The notes beneath the pieces are model-generated. The model worked only from the letters and a program-made list of their open reading frames with translations. It was not told the DNA's origin and did no database searches. This document shows positions 1 to 6,505 of a stretch of DNA of 9,992 bases, piece by piece (position 1 is the first letter of the stretch; every line of letters begins with the position of its first letter). Source of the stretch: CAIKZD01 sp041675165 (GTDB lineage: Bacteria; Patescibacteriota; Minisyncoccia; Moranbacterales; UBA2206); contig JBAYUI010000022.1 in assembly GCA_041675165.1 (NCBI GenBank), forward strand, positions 1 to 9,992. The letters run 5' to 3'. A program made the translations under genes and the position numbers.

Positions 1-1647
1 CGTATTTTTTTCCAGACAATAAATTTCATTGGCATAAGTCGGCAGGAAAAATCTTTTTGTTGTCGGATTGTACACTACTTTATTGGTGATTCTCTCTGTA
101 GTGATGAAATAGCCGGTCTTTTTGCCGGTGGTCGGGTCAATCTCATGCATTATGCCGCCAGTACCTCCAATGTAAATTTTTCCTTTAATGATCTGAGGTT
201 GGGCGAAGAGTCGGCTGCCACAATCTATGTGCCAATTCAACTTGCCGCTGTCGAGGTTCACGCTATAGAAATGTTTATCCATTGAACCGAAATAGACATT
301 GTCGCCATAGACTAGTGGCGTCGAATAGATAACTTCTTTGGTCTTGAACTTTCCCTTAACTTCTCCAGTGTCTATGTCCAAGGCATAAACATTTTTATCA
401 AACGATCCAAAAATTAGAAAATTCCTTTTAACATCAAAAACAAGTGAGGCCTTAATGTCTCCGCCAGTGCGATATTTCCATTTCAATCCGCCGGTTTTGG
501 CATCGAAAAGATAGACATAGAAATCATTGCCACCGATGGCTACCACCTTTTTCTCTGGGCAATAGGCGGGGGAGCAGTGGACGAACTCTGTCATCCGGTA
601 GTCCCAAGTCTTTTTCCCTGTCTTGAGGTCCAGCGCTGTTATGCCGCCTCTTTTTTTGAACAAACCGAATTCCAAGCCGACAAAAAGCAGACCAAGGTCT
701 GGCGCTACAACAGGGGAAGAACCGATATAATCAGCGTCCATATTTTTCCAACGCAAGCGGCCGGTTTCCTTGTTCACGGCATATAAATTGCCATCATAAG
801 CCCCGAAGAAGACGGTATTTTCATAAAGAGCCGGCGAAGATAGGATAATCTTTCCTTCCTTGGTCGGATAGCCGGTTTCTTCGAACTTCCAAGCTACGCT
901 GCCGTCATTTTGATTCAGCGCCCACAGGCAGCCGTTGTCAGCCCCGAAATATATCTTTTCTTCATCAAGTGCGGGCGATGATTTTCCGACCCGCAGAAAA
1001 AAATTAGGCTTAGGGCTTTGAAAATGCCAGAGAATGTTGAATTTTTGAGATGGAAAAACATTTTTTTGGGAAGAGACTGTCAGGCCGATTTCGTTTAGGT
1101 TGTATAGATAAGACAAGTGGATATTTTTTTGTGTCATATCTTGCTCATTTTCTTTTCTGAAGCTGACCAGGGCAAAAGCATAGCTTGGTTTTTTCCCAGC
1201 ATATTTAAGAACACGGGCTTGTCGCAAGAATGTGCTACCGCTATTGGTCAAGTCATCCACTAGGATTATCTTTTCATCATTCAGCTTGCCTTCGATGATT
1301 TTTTGCAAGCCGGTCGGCTTTCTCGATTTTCGGATGAAAAACCCATTGACGGGACGTCCGATTTTCTGGCTATGGAGCACGATGGCGCTGACAAGCGGAA
1401 TGGCGGCCACTTCTTGGCCACCGACTTGAAAAGGATATTCTTTTTCAAATTGATGCCAAAAAATTTCCACAATCAGTTCTAAAGCGATCGGGTCGAGAAA
1501 GATATTCCTAAAATCCAAAAGCCAAGAATTTTCTCTAGAGTTCTTTTCTCCTTGCGGGGAAACTGACGGCTTTTGCTCTCCAGTCACTACCGCATCTCTT
1601 TTGATTATCTCTAGAAGGCGTTTTTTCTTGTTTTCTATTTCATCCAT
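1..1647 (-). CDS. Fusion of orotate phosphoribosyltransferase-like domain and PQQ-type beta-propeller (3' end off window)
   Basis: The frame is open for 549 codons from the ATG at 1647-1645 to the window edge. Residues 1 to about 200 resemble orotate phosphoribosyltransferase: GRPVNGFFIRK at 97-107, then K110, and the PRPP-binding loop ILVDDLTNSGST at 128-139. In the catalytic flexible loop, normally R-K-x-x-K-x-H-G, the sequence is RKSRKPTG, so the usual His is Thr112. From about residue 220 there are blade-like repeats of the PQQ/quinoprotein type (for example YAVNKETGRLRW and YALDIDTGEV). I count about eight, the last cut by the edge. There is no signal peptide, so the propeller is probably cytoplasmic and not a periplasmic dehydrogenase. 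The gene lies 24 nt after the SagB-type gene and has no SD, so it is probably the third gene of the YcaO operon. The domain calls are firm. The function is unknown: it could be a base- or PRPP-using tailoring enzyme, a regulator, or a scaffold. Confidence 0.88.
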   Translation of the reverse strand, partial: MDEIENKKKRLLEIIKRDAVVTGEQKPSVSPQGEKNSRENSWLLDFRNIFLDPIALELIVEIFWHQFEKEYPFQVGGQEVAAIPLVSAIVLHSQKIGRPVNGFFIRKSRKPTGLQKIIEGKLNDEKIILVDDLTNSGSTFLRQARVLKYAGKKPSYAFALVSFRKENEQDMTQKNIHLSYLYNLNEIGLTVSSQKNVFPSQKFNILWHFQSPKPNFFLRVGKSSPALDEEKIYFGADNGCLWALNQNDGSVAWKFEETGYPTKEGKIILSSPALYENTVFFGAYDGNLYAVNKETGRLRWKNMDADYIGSSPVVAPDLGLLFVGLEFGLFKKRGGITALDLKTGKKTWDYRMTEFVHCSPAYCPEKKVVAIGGNDFYVYLFDAKTGGLKWKYRTGGDIKASLVFDVKRNFLIFGSFDKNVYALDIDTGEVKGKFKTKEVIYSTPLVYGDNVYFGSMDKHFYSVNLDSGKLNWHIDCGSRLFAQPQIIKGKIYIGGTGGIMHEIDPTTGKKTGYFITTERITNKVVYNPTTKRFFLPTYANEIYCLEKNT

Positions 1648-1671
1648 ACTGGTGGAATTATCTTTTTAATC

Positions 1672-2415
1672 CTATCTGCCGAGAAGTGTCATATATACGG
1701 AATCCTCATTTGCGTTTTCGATGTCCAATACCTCATTGATCCTTTGATTATGGAAACCCAAGCTATTGCAGCAGCCGATGCCCAAGGCTGATGCGGTGAG
1801 CGCGAAATTGTGGTTCAGGTGGCCCGCTTCCAGAAGAATGATGCGATAGCCGCGGTCTTTGTATTTGATGAAAGTTCTATCCCAAACAGCTGTTGTGAAA
1901 ATGATTACGGCTGCCTGTTTTGACCAAGACTGAAAGAGGCCCTCCAAGATATCTTCCATATATTCCGGTTCAAGGGTCAATGTCTCCAGGGCATTATCTT
2001 TGACATTAAAATGATAAATGCCGGGAATCATCCTTTCCACTCTTTGAATGGCGAGATATATTTCCAGCGGATAGCGTGCACCGCCGGACGGATAGAATCG
2101 GCACACAGCCTCTTCTTTTTGTTTATTTTCGGGATTTATGCCGGCGCTGTAGTGCAAAATGGTGGACAACTCTTCAAACGATATTTTTTTCAGCCGATCG
2201 AACTCTCTTTGGGAATGGCGGTTTTCTAGGCTTTTTTCCAAGCTGCCCAAATCCAAAAAATTTTCCGAAAGCTCCATCCTGGGAAATCGGGGATAGCTTT
2301 TATGTTGGATTTCTTTCCATTCCTCCGGCCAATATTGTGGATCAGAGGGTGGTGTCCCTAACGTAAAATTAAAATCCGTTTGTCTATGAAATTTTTTGGA
2401 GAATATGCCTGTCAT
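1672..2415 (-). CDS. SagB-type FMN-dependent dehydrogenase (nitroreductase superfamily)
   Basis: The 247-residue protein has the full length expected for the SagB-type family, which oxidises azolines made by YcaO proteins to azoles using FMN. Visible family signatures are NRHSQREF near residue 65 (flavin phosphate-binding segment), FYPSGGARYPLEIYLA in the middle, and RTFIKYKDRGYRIILLEAGHLNHN followed by ALGIGCC near the C-terminus. It begins 19 nt after the YcaO stop codon and has no clear SD (only AAAGAA ahead of the ATG), which suggests translation coupled to the upstream gene. The YcaO neighbour supports a RiPP azoline-oxidising role. Other SagB-like proteins act on different substrates, so the substrate itself is inferred. 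Confidence 0.88.
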   Translation of the reverse strand: MTGIFSKKFHRQTDFNFTLGTPPSDPQYWPEEWKEIQHKSYPRFPRMELSENFLDLGSLEKSLENRHSQREFDRLKKISFEELSTILHYSAGINPENKQKEEAVCRFYPSGGARYPLEIYLAIQRVERMIPGIYHFNVKDNALETLTLEPEYMEDILEGLFQSWSKQAAVIIFTTAVWDRTFIKYKDRGYRIILLEAGHLNHNFALTASALGIGCCNSLGFHNQRINEVLDIENANEDSVYMTLLGR

Positions 2416-2434
2416 AGTTCTTTAATTATAGGAA

Positions 2435-3934
2435 TTACCCGAATGGATGCGGCTCCTGATTTATTTTTTCAGCCGGGGCGTATCCCAACAGTTTTGGCAC
2501 TTCTTGCAATCTTTTTCCACCAAAACAAGGAAATCTTTCTTCTAGATGGATCGGTTGGAGTTCCGGAATGACCACTTGGACGCAGTGCAGCCCCAGTTTC
2601 TGCACGGCTTTATTGGAAAGCTCGACATAGCAAGCTTTATATGATTTTTTCTGCAGCTCACCGACCAATTCCTCCAGCTTACGTTGGAAATATTTCCTGT
2701 CTTTGATTTCTTGGGCATTATCAAAAAAGTTTCCAGTGGCTGACAGATCAATTTTCACTTTTTCTCCCCGAATCATAAAATCCAAGCGGGCTGAATTTTC
2801 CGGTCTTGCCCAATAGATCATCCGGTCATATTGTCCGAATTTCTCCAATTCAGGGAGGGGGGAAACTTTTTTTGTTTCCCAATCCCGCCTGAGTGAAAGT
2901 CTGATGGATAGCGCTTCAGTGAGAGCGCCTAAGATGGCGGATTTCAAATCAAGTTTGGCGCTGTTTCCGATGACAAAAGCGGGACCTTGACCACTTTTGT
3001 CCAAGATGATGGCTGAAACGACCGGCACGGAAAAATCAGTGGGCAGTTTGAGCAGATAGGCTTCCAAATGATAGCGTCTGAACATCTTGAAAACCTTCTC
3101 CAAATCTGTATCTTGGAAAGAAAGATGCTCAAAATCAATGACAAGCGGAGAAATTTTGTTGAGATAGGCAATAATATAGGCATCCCTTTCGATAACTTCC
3201 AAGATGCCTTTGACGATAGCTTCTTCCAATATTCCGCTAGTAGCCACTCCTGTCGTGATGCAACGGCGAAGTATCGGTTCTTTGCTCGTTTTCCCATCAA
3301 TCACGTTTTTTTTGAAATAGTGTGAGTTCACCAATTGCGCCGGACAAAATATTTTTTCTTTTGAGGGATGTCCGGACAGGGAAGTGGCGCTTATCCAACC
3401 AAAAACGGTTTTTTCATTGAAGCTCAATCGCGGATCAAGCCTTTTCTGCTCTTCGGAAAAGCCGGCCAGCTTGAAAATATCCAAGGCTTGGGCGGCAATT
3501 TTTTCATACGGGAGATGAAGAACGCTTTTCAAAATATCGTTTTCTGTCGCCCAGAGATCCCTTTCGGTGGCTTCGCCGATGGCTTTCCAGATGGCTGATC
3601 TTTCACTGAAAAAGTCCGCCCCTGAGCCGGCTTGTTTTGTCGTTTGCGTAGTTATGGAAAAGCGATGGATGAACGGTTCGTCCGGATAATTCGGACGCTT
3701 TTCAATTTTTTCAATTATGCCGAGCGCTTGAAGCTTTTCAGCCGTTTGAATGGCTTCAAAAAGTTCAGTATCGATTTCTTGTAGAACGGGCGGCACATCC
3801 AAAAGAAGGGGAGTGCCGAAATATTTTTCCAAAAAGGCTATTGCCGATTCGGCAATCTTACCGCTCAGTCCGCCTTGTTTTTTCATTTTTCCAAGTTCTC
3901 GAGCTGAAATGGTCGTTCTGAGTTCTGTGGGCAT
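2435..3934 (-). CDS. YcaO-domain cyclodehydratase-like protein (RiPP biosynthesis)
   Basis: YcaO proteins use ATP to phosphorylate peptide backbone amides, giving azolines, thioamides or amidines. The 499-residue protein shows the ATP/Mg-binding segments KAIGEATERDLW (117-128) and GILEVIERDAY (243-253), preceded by TTGVATSG (227-234). The first ~95 residues lie before the YcaO fold; residues 57-80 look like a small helical or winged-helix segment. The C-terminus is PHPFG. Azoline-forming YcaOs typically end in a proline-rich tail such as PHPFP that reaches the active site, so the last residue is atypical. No E1-like or ocin-ThiF partner, nor a clear RRE leader-binding domain, is fused or adjacent within the window. 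The ATG at 3934-3932 is the first start after an in-frame TGA, and it has no SD. The gene sits about 40 nt behind a good promoter and heads the YcaO-SagB-fusion operon. Confidence 0.9.
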   Translation of the reverse strand: MPTELRTTISARELGKMKKQGGLSGKIAESAIAFLEKYFGTPLLLDVPPVLQEIDTELFEAIQTAEKLQALGIIEKIEKRPNYPDEPFIHRFSITTQTTKQAGSGADFFSERSAIWKAIGEATERDLWATENDILKSVLHLPYEKIAAQALDIFKLAGFSEEQKRLDPRLSFNEKTVFGWISATSLSGHPSKEKIFCPAQLVNSHYFKKNVIDGKTSKEPILRRCITTGVATSGILEEAIVKGILEVIERDAYIIAYLNKISPLVIDFEHLSFQDTDLEKVFKMFRRYHLEAYLLKLPTDFSVPVVSAIILDKSGQGPAFVIGNSAKLDLKSAILGALTEALSIRLSLRRDWETKKVSPLPELEKFGQYDRMIYWARPENSARLDFMIRGEKVKIDLSATGNFFDNAQEIKDRKYFQRKLEELVGELQKKSYKACYVELSNKAVQKLGLHCVQVVIPELQPIHLEERFPCFGGKRLQEVPKLLGYAPAEKINQEPHPFG

Positions 3935-3980
3935 AAGAAGGACGTTTAGTCAATAAATACGCGACATTATTATAGTATAA

Positions 3981-4009
3981 ATATTAGCCCAACGATAGGA
4001 ATAAGTCAA
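3981..4009 (-). promoter_or_regulatory. Promoter of the YcaO operon
   Basis: On the minus strand, TTGACT (4009-4004) is followed after exactly 17 nt by TAATAT (3986-3981). The predicted transcription start is near 3974, giving a leader of about 40 nt before the YcaO ATG. It lies just downstream of the terminator of the radical SAM-peptide unit, so the two halves of the cluster are probably transcribed separately. The -35 hexamer TTGACT is identical to that of the radical SAM promoter. Confidence 0.7.
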
Positions 4010-4058
4010 TTTATGGAAGATGTAAAGTTGCGAAAAGAAAAAGATATATAAGTATTCC

Positions 4059-4075
4059 GATATTTATCAAATATC
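4059..4075. repeat. 17-bp inverted repeat upstream of the YcaO promoter
   Basis: GATATTT and AAATATC are perfect 7-nt arms around a 3-nt centre. The repeat lies directly after the peptide terminator and about 50 bp upstream of the YcaO -35 box, where an activator or repressor could bind. The sequence is AT-rich, so it could arise by chance. Operator function is only a suggestion. Confidence 0.35.
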
Positions 4076-4108
4076 TAAAATACGGTACTTCCAATAGGAA
4101 ATACCGTA
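4076..4108 (-). terminator. Terminator of the radical SAM-peptide unit
   Basis: On the minus strand, TACGGTATTTCC pairs with GGAAGTACCGTA (12 bp, one G-U pair) across a TATT loop. A short T-rich tail (ATTTTAG) follows. On the plus strand no T-run follows, so it should act on minus-strand transcripts. It ends the transcript about 35 nt after the peptide stop codon. Confidence 0.7.
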
Positions 4109-4128
4109 GCAGGTAGAGGATTTAACTA

Positions 4129-4157
4129 GCTGTCTGTGGATGTTATTCGCAGACAGC
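4129..4157 (-). repeat. Stem-loop overlapping the 3' end of the peptide gene
   Basis: GCTGTCTG and CAGACAGC are perfect 8-nt arms with a 13-nt loop. In the minus-strand RNA the first arm covers the Ala20, Val21 and Cys22 codons of the 23-codon peptide and the loop holds its TAA. No T-run follows, so it is not a typical terminator. It could stabilise the peptide mRNA or slow ribosomes at the end of the gene. Confidence 0.6.
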
Positions 4158-4214
4158 GCCTTTTGAAGATCGAACTTTGACCTTGCGACCGAGAGTCTTT
4201 ACTTTCGATACCAC
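4143..4214 (-). CDS. Candidate RiPP precursor peptide, 23 residues, GTG start
   Basis: The GTG at 4214-4212 opens a 23-codon frame ending in TAA. The peptide is strongly basic and ends SSKGAVCE; the middle reads KTLGRKVKV. It has one Cys (22), three Ser (3, 16, 17) and one Thr (7), so few residues could be cyclised. The support is translational: AAGGAGGTGAT at 4230-4220 is an 11-nt match to the complement of the usual 16S rRNA tail, with 9 nt between AGGAGG and the GTG. That SD overlaps the last codons of the radical SAM gene, and a terminator follows. PqqA, which is modified by the SPASM protein PqqE, is of similar size, but I see no sequence match to it. An overlapping ATG frame (4221-4126, 31 codons) is an alternative. 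I infer 'precursor' from size, position and SD, not from a recognised family. Confidence 0.6.
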   Translation of the reverse strand: MVSKVKTLGRKVKVRSSKGAVCE

Positions 4215-4219
4215 GTAAC

Positions 4220-4230
4220 ATCACCTCCTT
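4220..4230 (-). promoter_or_regulatory. Unusually strong ribosome binding site for the peptide gene
   Basis: AAGGAGGTGAT on the minus strand could pair over 11 nt with the usual bacterial 16S rRNA 3' tail. It is much longer than any other SD in the window and lies inside the last codons and TGA of the radical SAM gene. AGGAGG is 9 nt from the GTG, which is suitable, but only 2 nt from the alternative ATG at 4221. This favours the GTG frame and suggests the peptide is made in excess over the enzyme. Confidence 0.75.
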
Positions 4231-5375
4231 TTTCGTGTGCATTCGGCATGCAGTAGAGCAGGCCCGTCGATACGGCCAGTGAAGGCGTAGACCAATGAAC
4301 GTTCAACAAAAGAACATTCAAGCTGGCAATTTCCGCATCCTATATTCTCATATGTTTGGTTGCGAAGTTCCGCCAGTTTTTCTGATTTAAACCAGATTTC
4401 TTTCAGGTCATCTGCCATAATATTCCCAAGCCTTAGTTCAGCTGTCGTAAGGAAGGGAAAGGGATAAATAAATCCTTTTGAATCTATATACAAAAAACTG
4501 TGTCCTCCCGGAGAAATCAGCTTTGCAATGTCTCCTGAGACAGTGTCTTCACAGAGCTGTTTTTCAAGGAAACAATCAACGTCGAGACCTAGGTCTGAAG
4601 ATATGCACTTTAACCTGGGCCAATTGTGGCGAAATTTATCAATCGTGACAGAGTATCTGTCCCAAGAAACGGAACGTGATCTTCCAATTGGTACAAGCAT
4701 GGAGATCCTTAATTTTCCTGCACCAGATTGACTGGCATAGCGAATTACGTTTTCCATATGCGCAACGTTTTTTTCTTGAAGAACAGTGGCTAGAACAATA
4801 TCTGGAATGTTGGCAGAAATTGCTGATTGGAGTCCTTTTTCAAATTTATTCCACAGTTTAACTCCGGTGATTTCTTCGAAGAGTTCTTTTGTTCCATCAA
4901 GAGATATCTGCATCTTAAAAAAATGTTCTCTTGATAAGGAAATCATTTCTTCGGTCAGCATTGTGGCATTGGTGTATACGTTTTGCTTGAATCCTTTGCT
5001 AGCCGCATATGTGACCAGTTCGGGAAAGTCTTTTCGAGCGAAGGGCTCTCCGCCACTCCATTGCACATTGAGGACCCCAAAGTCTGACAATTTATCAAGG
5101 ATATTACATACTTGATTGAATGGTAACTGTTCTGGCGAGCTGTTTTTATACACGGCACATGTTATGCATCGCATATTGCACCTTTCTGTCGCCTGAAGCT
5201 GAACTTTCAAGGGCATTGCATACGTTTCAGGGGGGTGTTCCGTCAAATCAATCACTCTGACATCTGACGAATCGGTCATTTCATGAATATCCTTGGGGTC
5301 AATAAGATAAAACTCCCCATCTTCCATTATCATATAACCCTTAAGTAATGGCTCGTATCTTGCTAGAGTGCTCAT
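4221..5375 (-). CDS. Radical SAM protein with degenerate SPASM domain (peptide-modifying type)
   Basis: The 384-residue protein carries the radical SAM cluster motif CNMRCITC (Cys66, 70, 73) and the SAM-binding GGE at 108-110. Such enzymes cleave SAM to a 5'-deoxyadenosyl radical; the SPASM subgroup includes peptide-modifying enzymes such as PqqE. In the C-terminal SPASM region, CGNCQLEC (347, 350, 354) and Cys379 can hold auxiliary cluster II. The positions that normally supply cluster I are not Cys: Ser288 and Phe306 stand where the C...G-x4-C pair belongs, and Glu358 where its later ligand belongs. Residues 1-55 are too short for a full PqqD/RRE domain, though the YLIDP segment has a similar feel. 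The ATG has a good SD (AGGAG, 7 nt). The last codons form the SD of the downstream peptide gene, so the two are coupled. The radical SAM call is firm; the product is unknown. Confidence 0.92.
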   Translation of the reverse strand: MSTLARYEPLLKGYMIMEDGEFYLIDPKDIHEMTDSSDVRVIDLTEHPPETYAMPLKVQLQATERCNMRCITCAVYKNSSPEQLPFNQVCNILDKLSDFGVLNVQWSGGEPFARKDFPELVTYAASKGFKQNVYTNATMLTEEMISLSREHFFKMQISLDGTKELFEEITGVKLWNKFEKGLQSAISANIPDIVLATVLQEKNVAHMENVIRYASQSGAGKLRISMLVPIGRSRSVSWDRYSVTIDKFRHNWPRLKCISSDLGLDVDCFLEKQLCEDTVSGDIAKLISPGGHSFLYIDSKGFIYPFPFLTTAELRLGNIMADDLKEIWFKSEKLAELRNQTYENIGCGNCQLECSFVERSLVYAFTGRIDGPALLHAECTRKRR

Positions 5376-5445
5376 GTTTAATCTCCTTTTGCTTGTTTAT
5401 GATCTATTGTTAAAGAAAAATATCGAATAAGTCTTGATTGGACAG

Positions 5446-5475
5446 ATTGTATCATTCAGTATAAGAAAAAGTCAA
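5446..5475 (-). promoter_or_regulatory. Promoter of the radical SAM-peptide unit
   Basis: On the minus strand, TTGACT (5475-5470) is followed after 18 nt by TACAAT (5451-5446). The start would be near 5439, leaving a leader of about 60 nt before the radical SAM ATG. It lies between the phosphorylase stop and the radical SAM gene, so the phosphorylase need not be co-transcribed, although I see no convincing terminator between them. Confidence 0.65.
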
Positions 5476-5526
5476 ATAAGCAACCTATGTATAATTACAT
5501 GGTTCCATCTAAATTCTAAGCATTAT

Positions 5527-6297
5527 TTATTTTTTGTGAAGAAGTGTTTTAACTGAAAAATCAAACATTTTTTCAAAACAGCTGTTAAGATTATGATATT
5601 GAGGTGCCCATTCTTTTTGAGCAAGAGAATCACTTACAACAAAAAGAGAAGCTAAGTCGACATCGCGATATTTCGCCACAGCGAACAAAGCCGCCGCTTC
5701 CATTTCTGCGATTAAAACATTCTGAAGTTGAAATTTGTGTAATTCGTCTATTGTTTCACGATAGGGCGCGTCCGTTGTCCATGTCGTACCTACATAAAAA
5801 TCAGAATTAGCTCTACATAATTCGTTTTTCAACAAAGAGAATAATTTTTTTGATGAATAGGAAAATTTGCTTTGCTTGATATAATGATAAGAAGTACCTT
5901 CGTCCCTAATGGCCTTATCACAAAGTACAAAATCTTGATATTTTATATTTTTTTGTAAAGTCCCCGCTGTCCCTATTGTAATAAATTTTTTTATGCCGAG
6001 AGCTATATATTCTTCAAGTAGAAGCGTAGCGATTGGAGCTCCAATACCAAAATTTGTAGAAAGAGCCAAAGTTTCCCCATGTTCTTTATAAATGTACGCA
6101 TCGCCCCTAAAACCATCAGACTTTTTCAAGTTGAATTTATTGGCGATATGTTCCGCTTGTTTCCTATTATAACAAATTATAACTCCATCTAGGTTCTTAA
6201 ACGAAGGAGAAATATTATGTTTTTTTCTATACTTAAATAAATCGGAGGGATTTATGATTGATTTTTTATCGTATTTAGTTTTAACAATAGGCAACAT
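5527..6297 (-). CDS. Nucleoside phosphorylase (PNP/uridine phosphorylase family)
   Basis: This family splits nucleosides with phosphate to free base and ribose-1-phosphate. The 256-residue protein shows FGIGAP (84-89), TIGTAGT (107-113, phosphate loop region), TTWTTDAPYRET (171-182), IAEMEAAALF (196-205, ribose-binding EME) and VVSDS (220-224). The Asp in that last motif matches the base-contacting Asp of hexameric purine nucleoside phosphorylases, so a purine or purine-like substrate is somewhat favoured over uridine. Length is normal. The gene looks more AT-rich than its neighbours and has only a weak SD (AAGAAA) before the ATG, which hints at a separate origin. It is divergent from valS and upstream of the radical SAM gene in the same direction. 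A link to the RiPP genes, such as clearing 5'-deoxyadenosine, is speculation. Confidence 0.88.
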   Translation of the reverse strand: MLPIVKTKYDKKSIINPSDLFKYRKKHNISPSFKNLDGVIICYNRKQAEHIANKFNLKKSDGFRGDAYIYKEHGETLALSTNFGIGAPIATLLLEEYIALGIKKFITIGTAGTLQKNIKYQDFVLCDKAIRDEGTSYHYIKQSKFSYSSKKLFSLLKNELCRANSDFYVGTTWTTDAPYRETIDELHKFQLQNVLIAEMEAAALFAVAKYRDVDLASLFVVSDSLAQKEWAPQYHNLNSCFEKMFDFSVKTLLHKK

Positions 6298-6352
6298 ATT
6301 TTCTTATCGTATTACCACGATTATTATCTGTTGTAGTTTATTTAATGTTGCA

Positions 6353-6380
6353 AGTATATCATTATTTGTAAATTATTCAA
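6353..6380 (-). promoter_or_regulatory. Probable promoter of the nucleoside phosphorylase
   Basis: On the minus strand, TTGAAT (6380-6375) is followed after 16 nt by TATACT (6358-6353). The leader would be about 50 nt. The region is AT-rich, so false matches are likely; the call rests on the good -10 box and its place ahead of the gene. Confidence 0.5.
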
Positions 6381-6505
6381 GTAAAGACGATGTATAAACA
6401 TTTTGCAGACAAATTTACATTGGTTGTATTTGAATTTAGTGATCAGCTATGGTGCCCTTTACATTTTCCGATATATCCTGTACTGTAGCTAGAAGTCTTA
6501 GTTCC

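Noticed and set aside
577..786. 69-codon plus-strand open frame
   Set aside because: It lies wholly inside the propeller part of the minus-strand fusion gene, whose repeats read through in frame; it has no SD and no recognisable sequence.
1281..1472. 63-codon minus-strand open frame
   Set aside because: It is an alternative frame of the PRTase domain, whose motifs (GRPVNGFF, VDDLTNSGST) are in the longer frame.
2944..3300. 118-codon minus-strand open frame inside the YcaO gene
   Set aside because: It is an out-of-frame reading; the YcaO motifs lie in the 499-codon frame over the same bases.
5480..5510. Seven-codon frame containing a Cys (MEPCNYT) as a second precursor peptide
   Set aside because: It has no SD and lies upstream of the radical SAM promoter; chance frames of this size are common.
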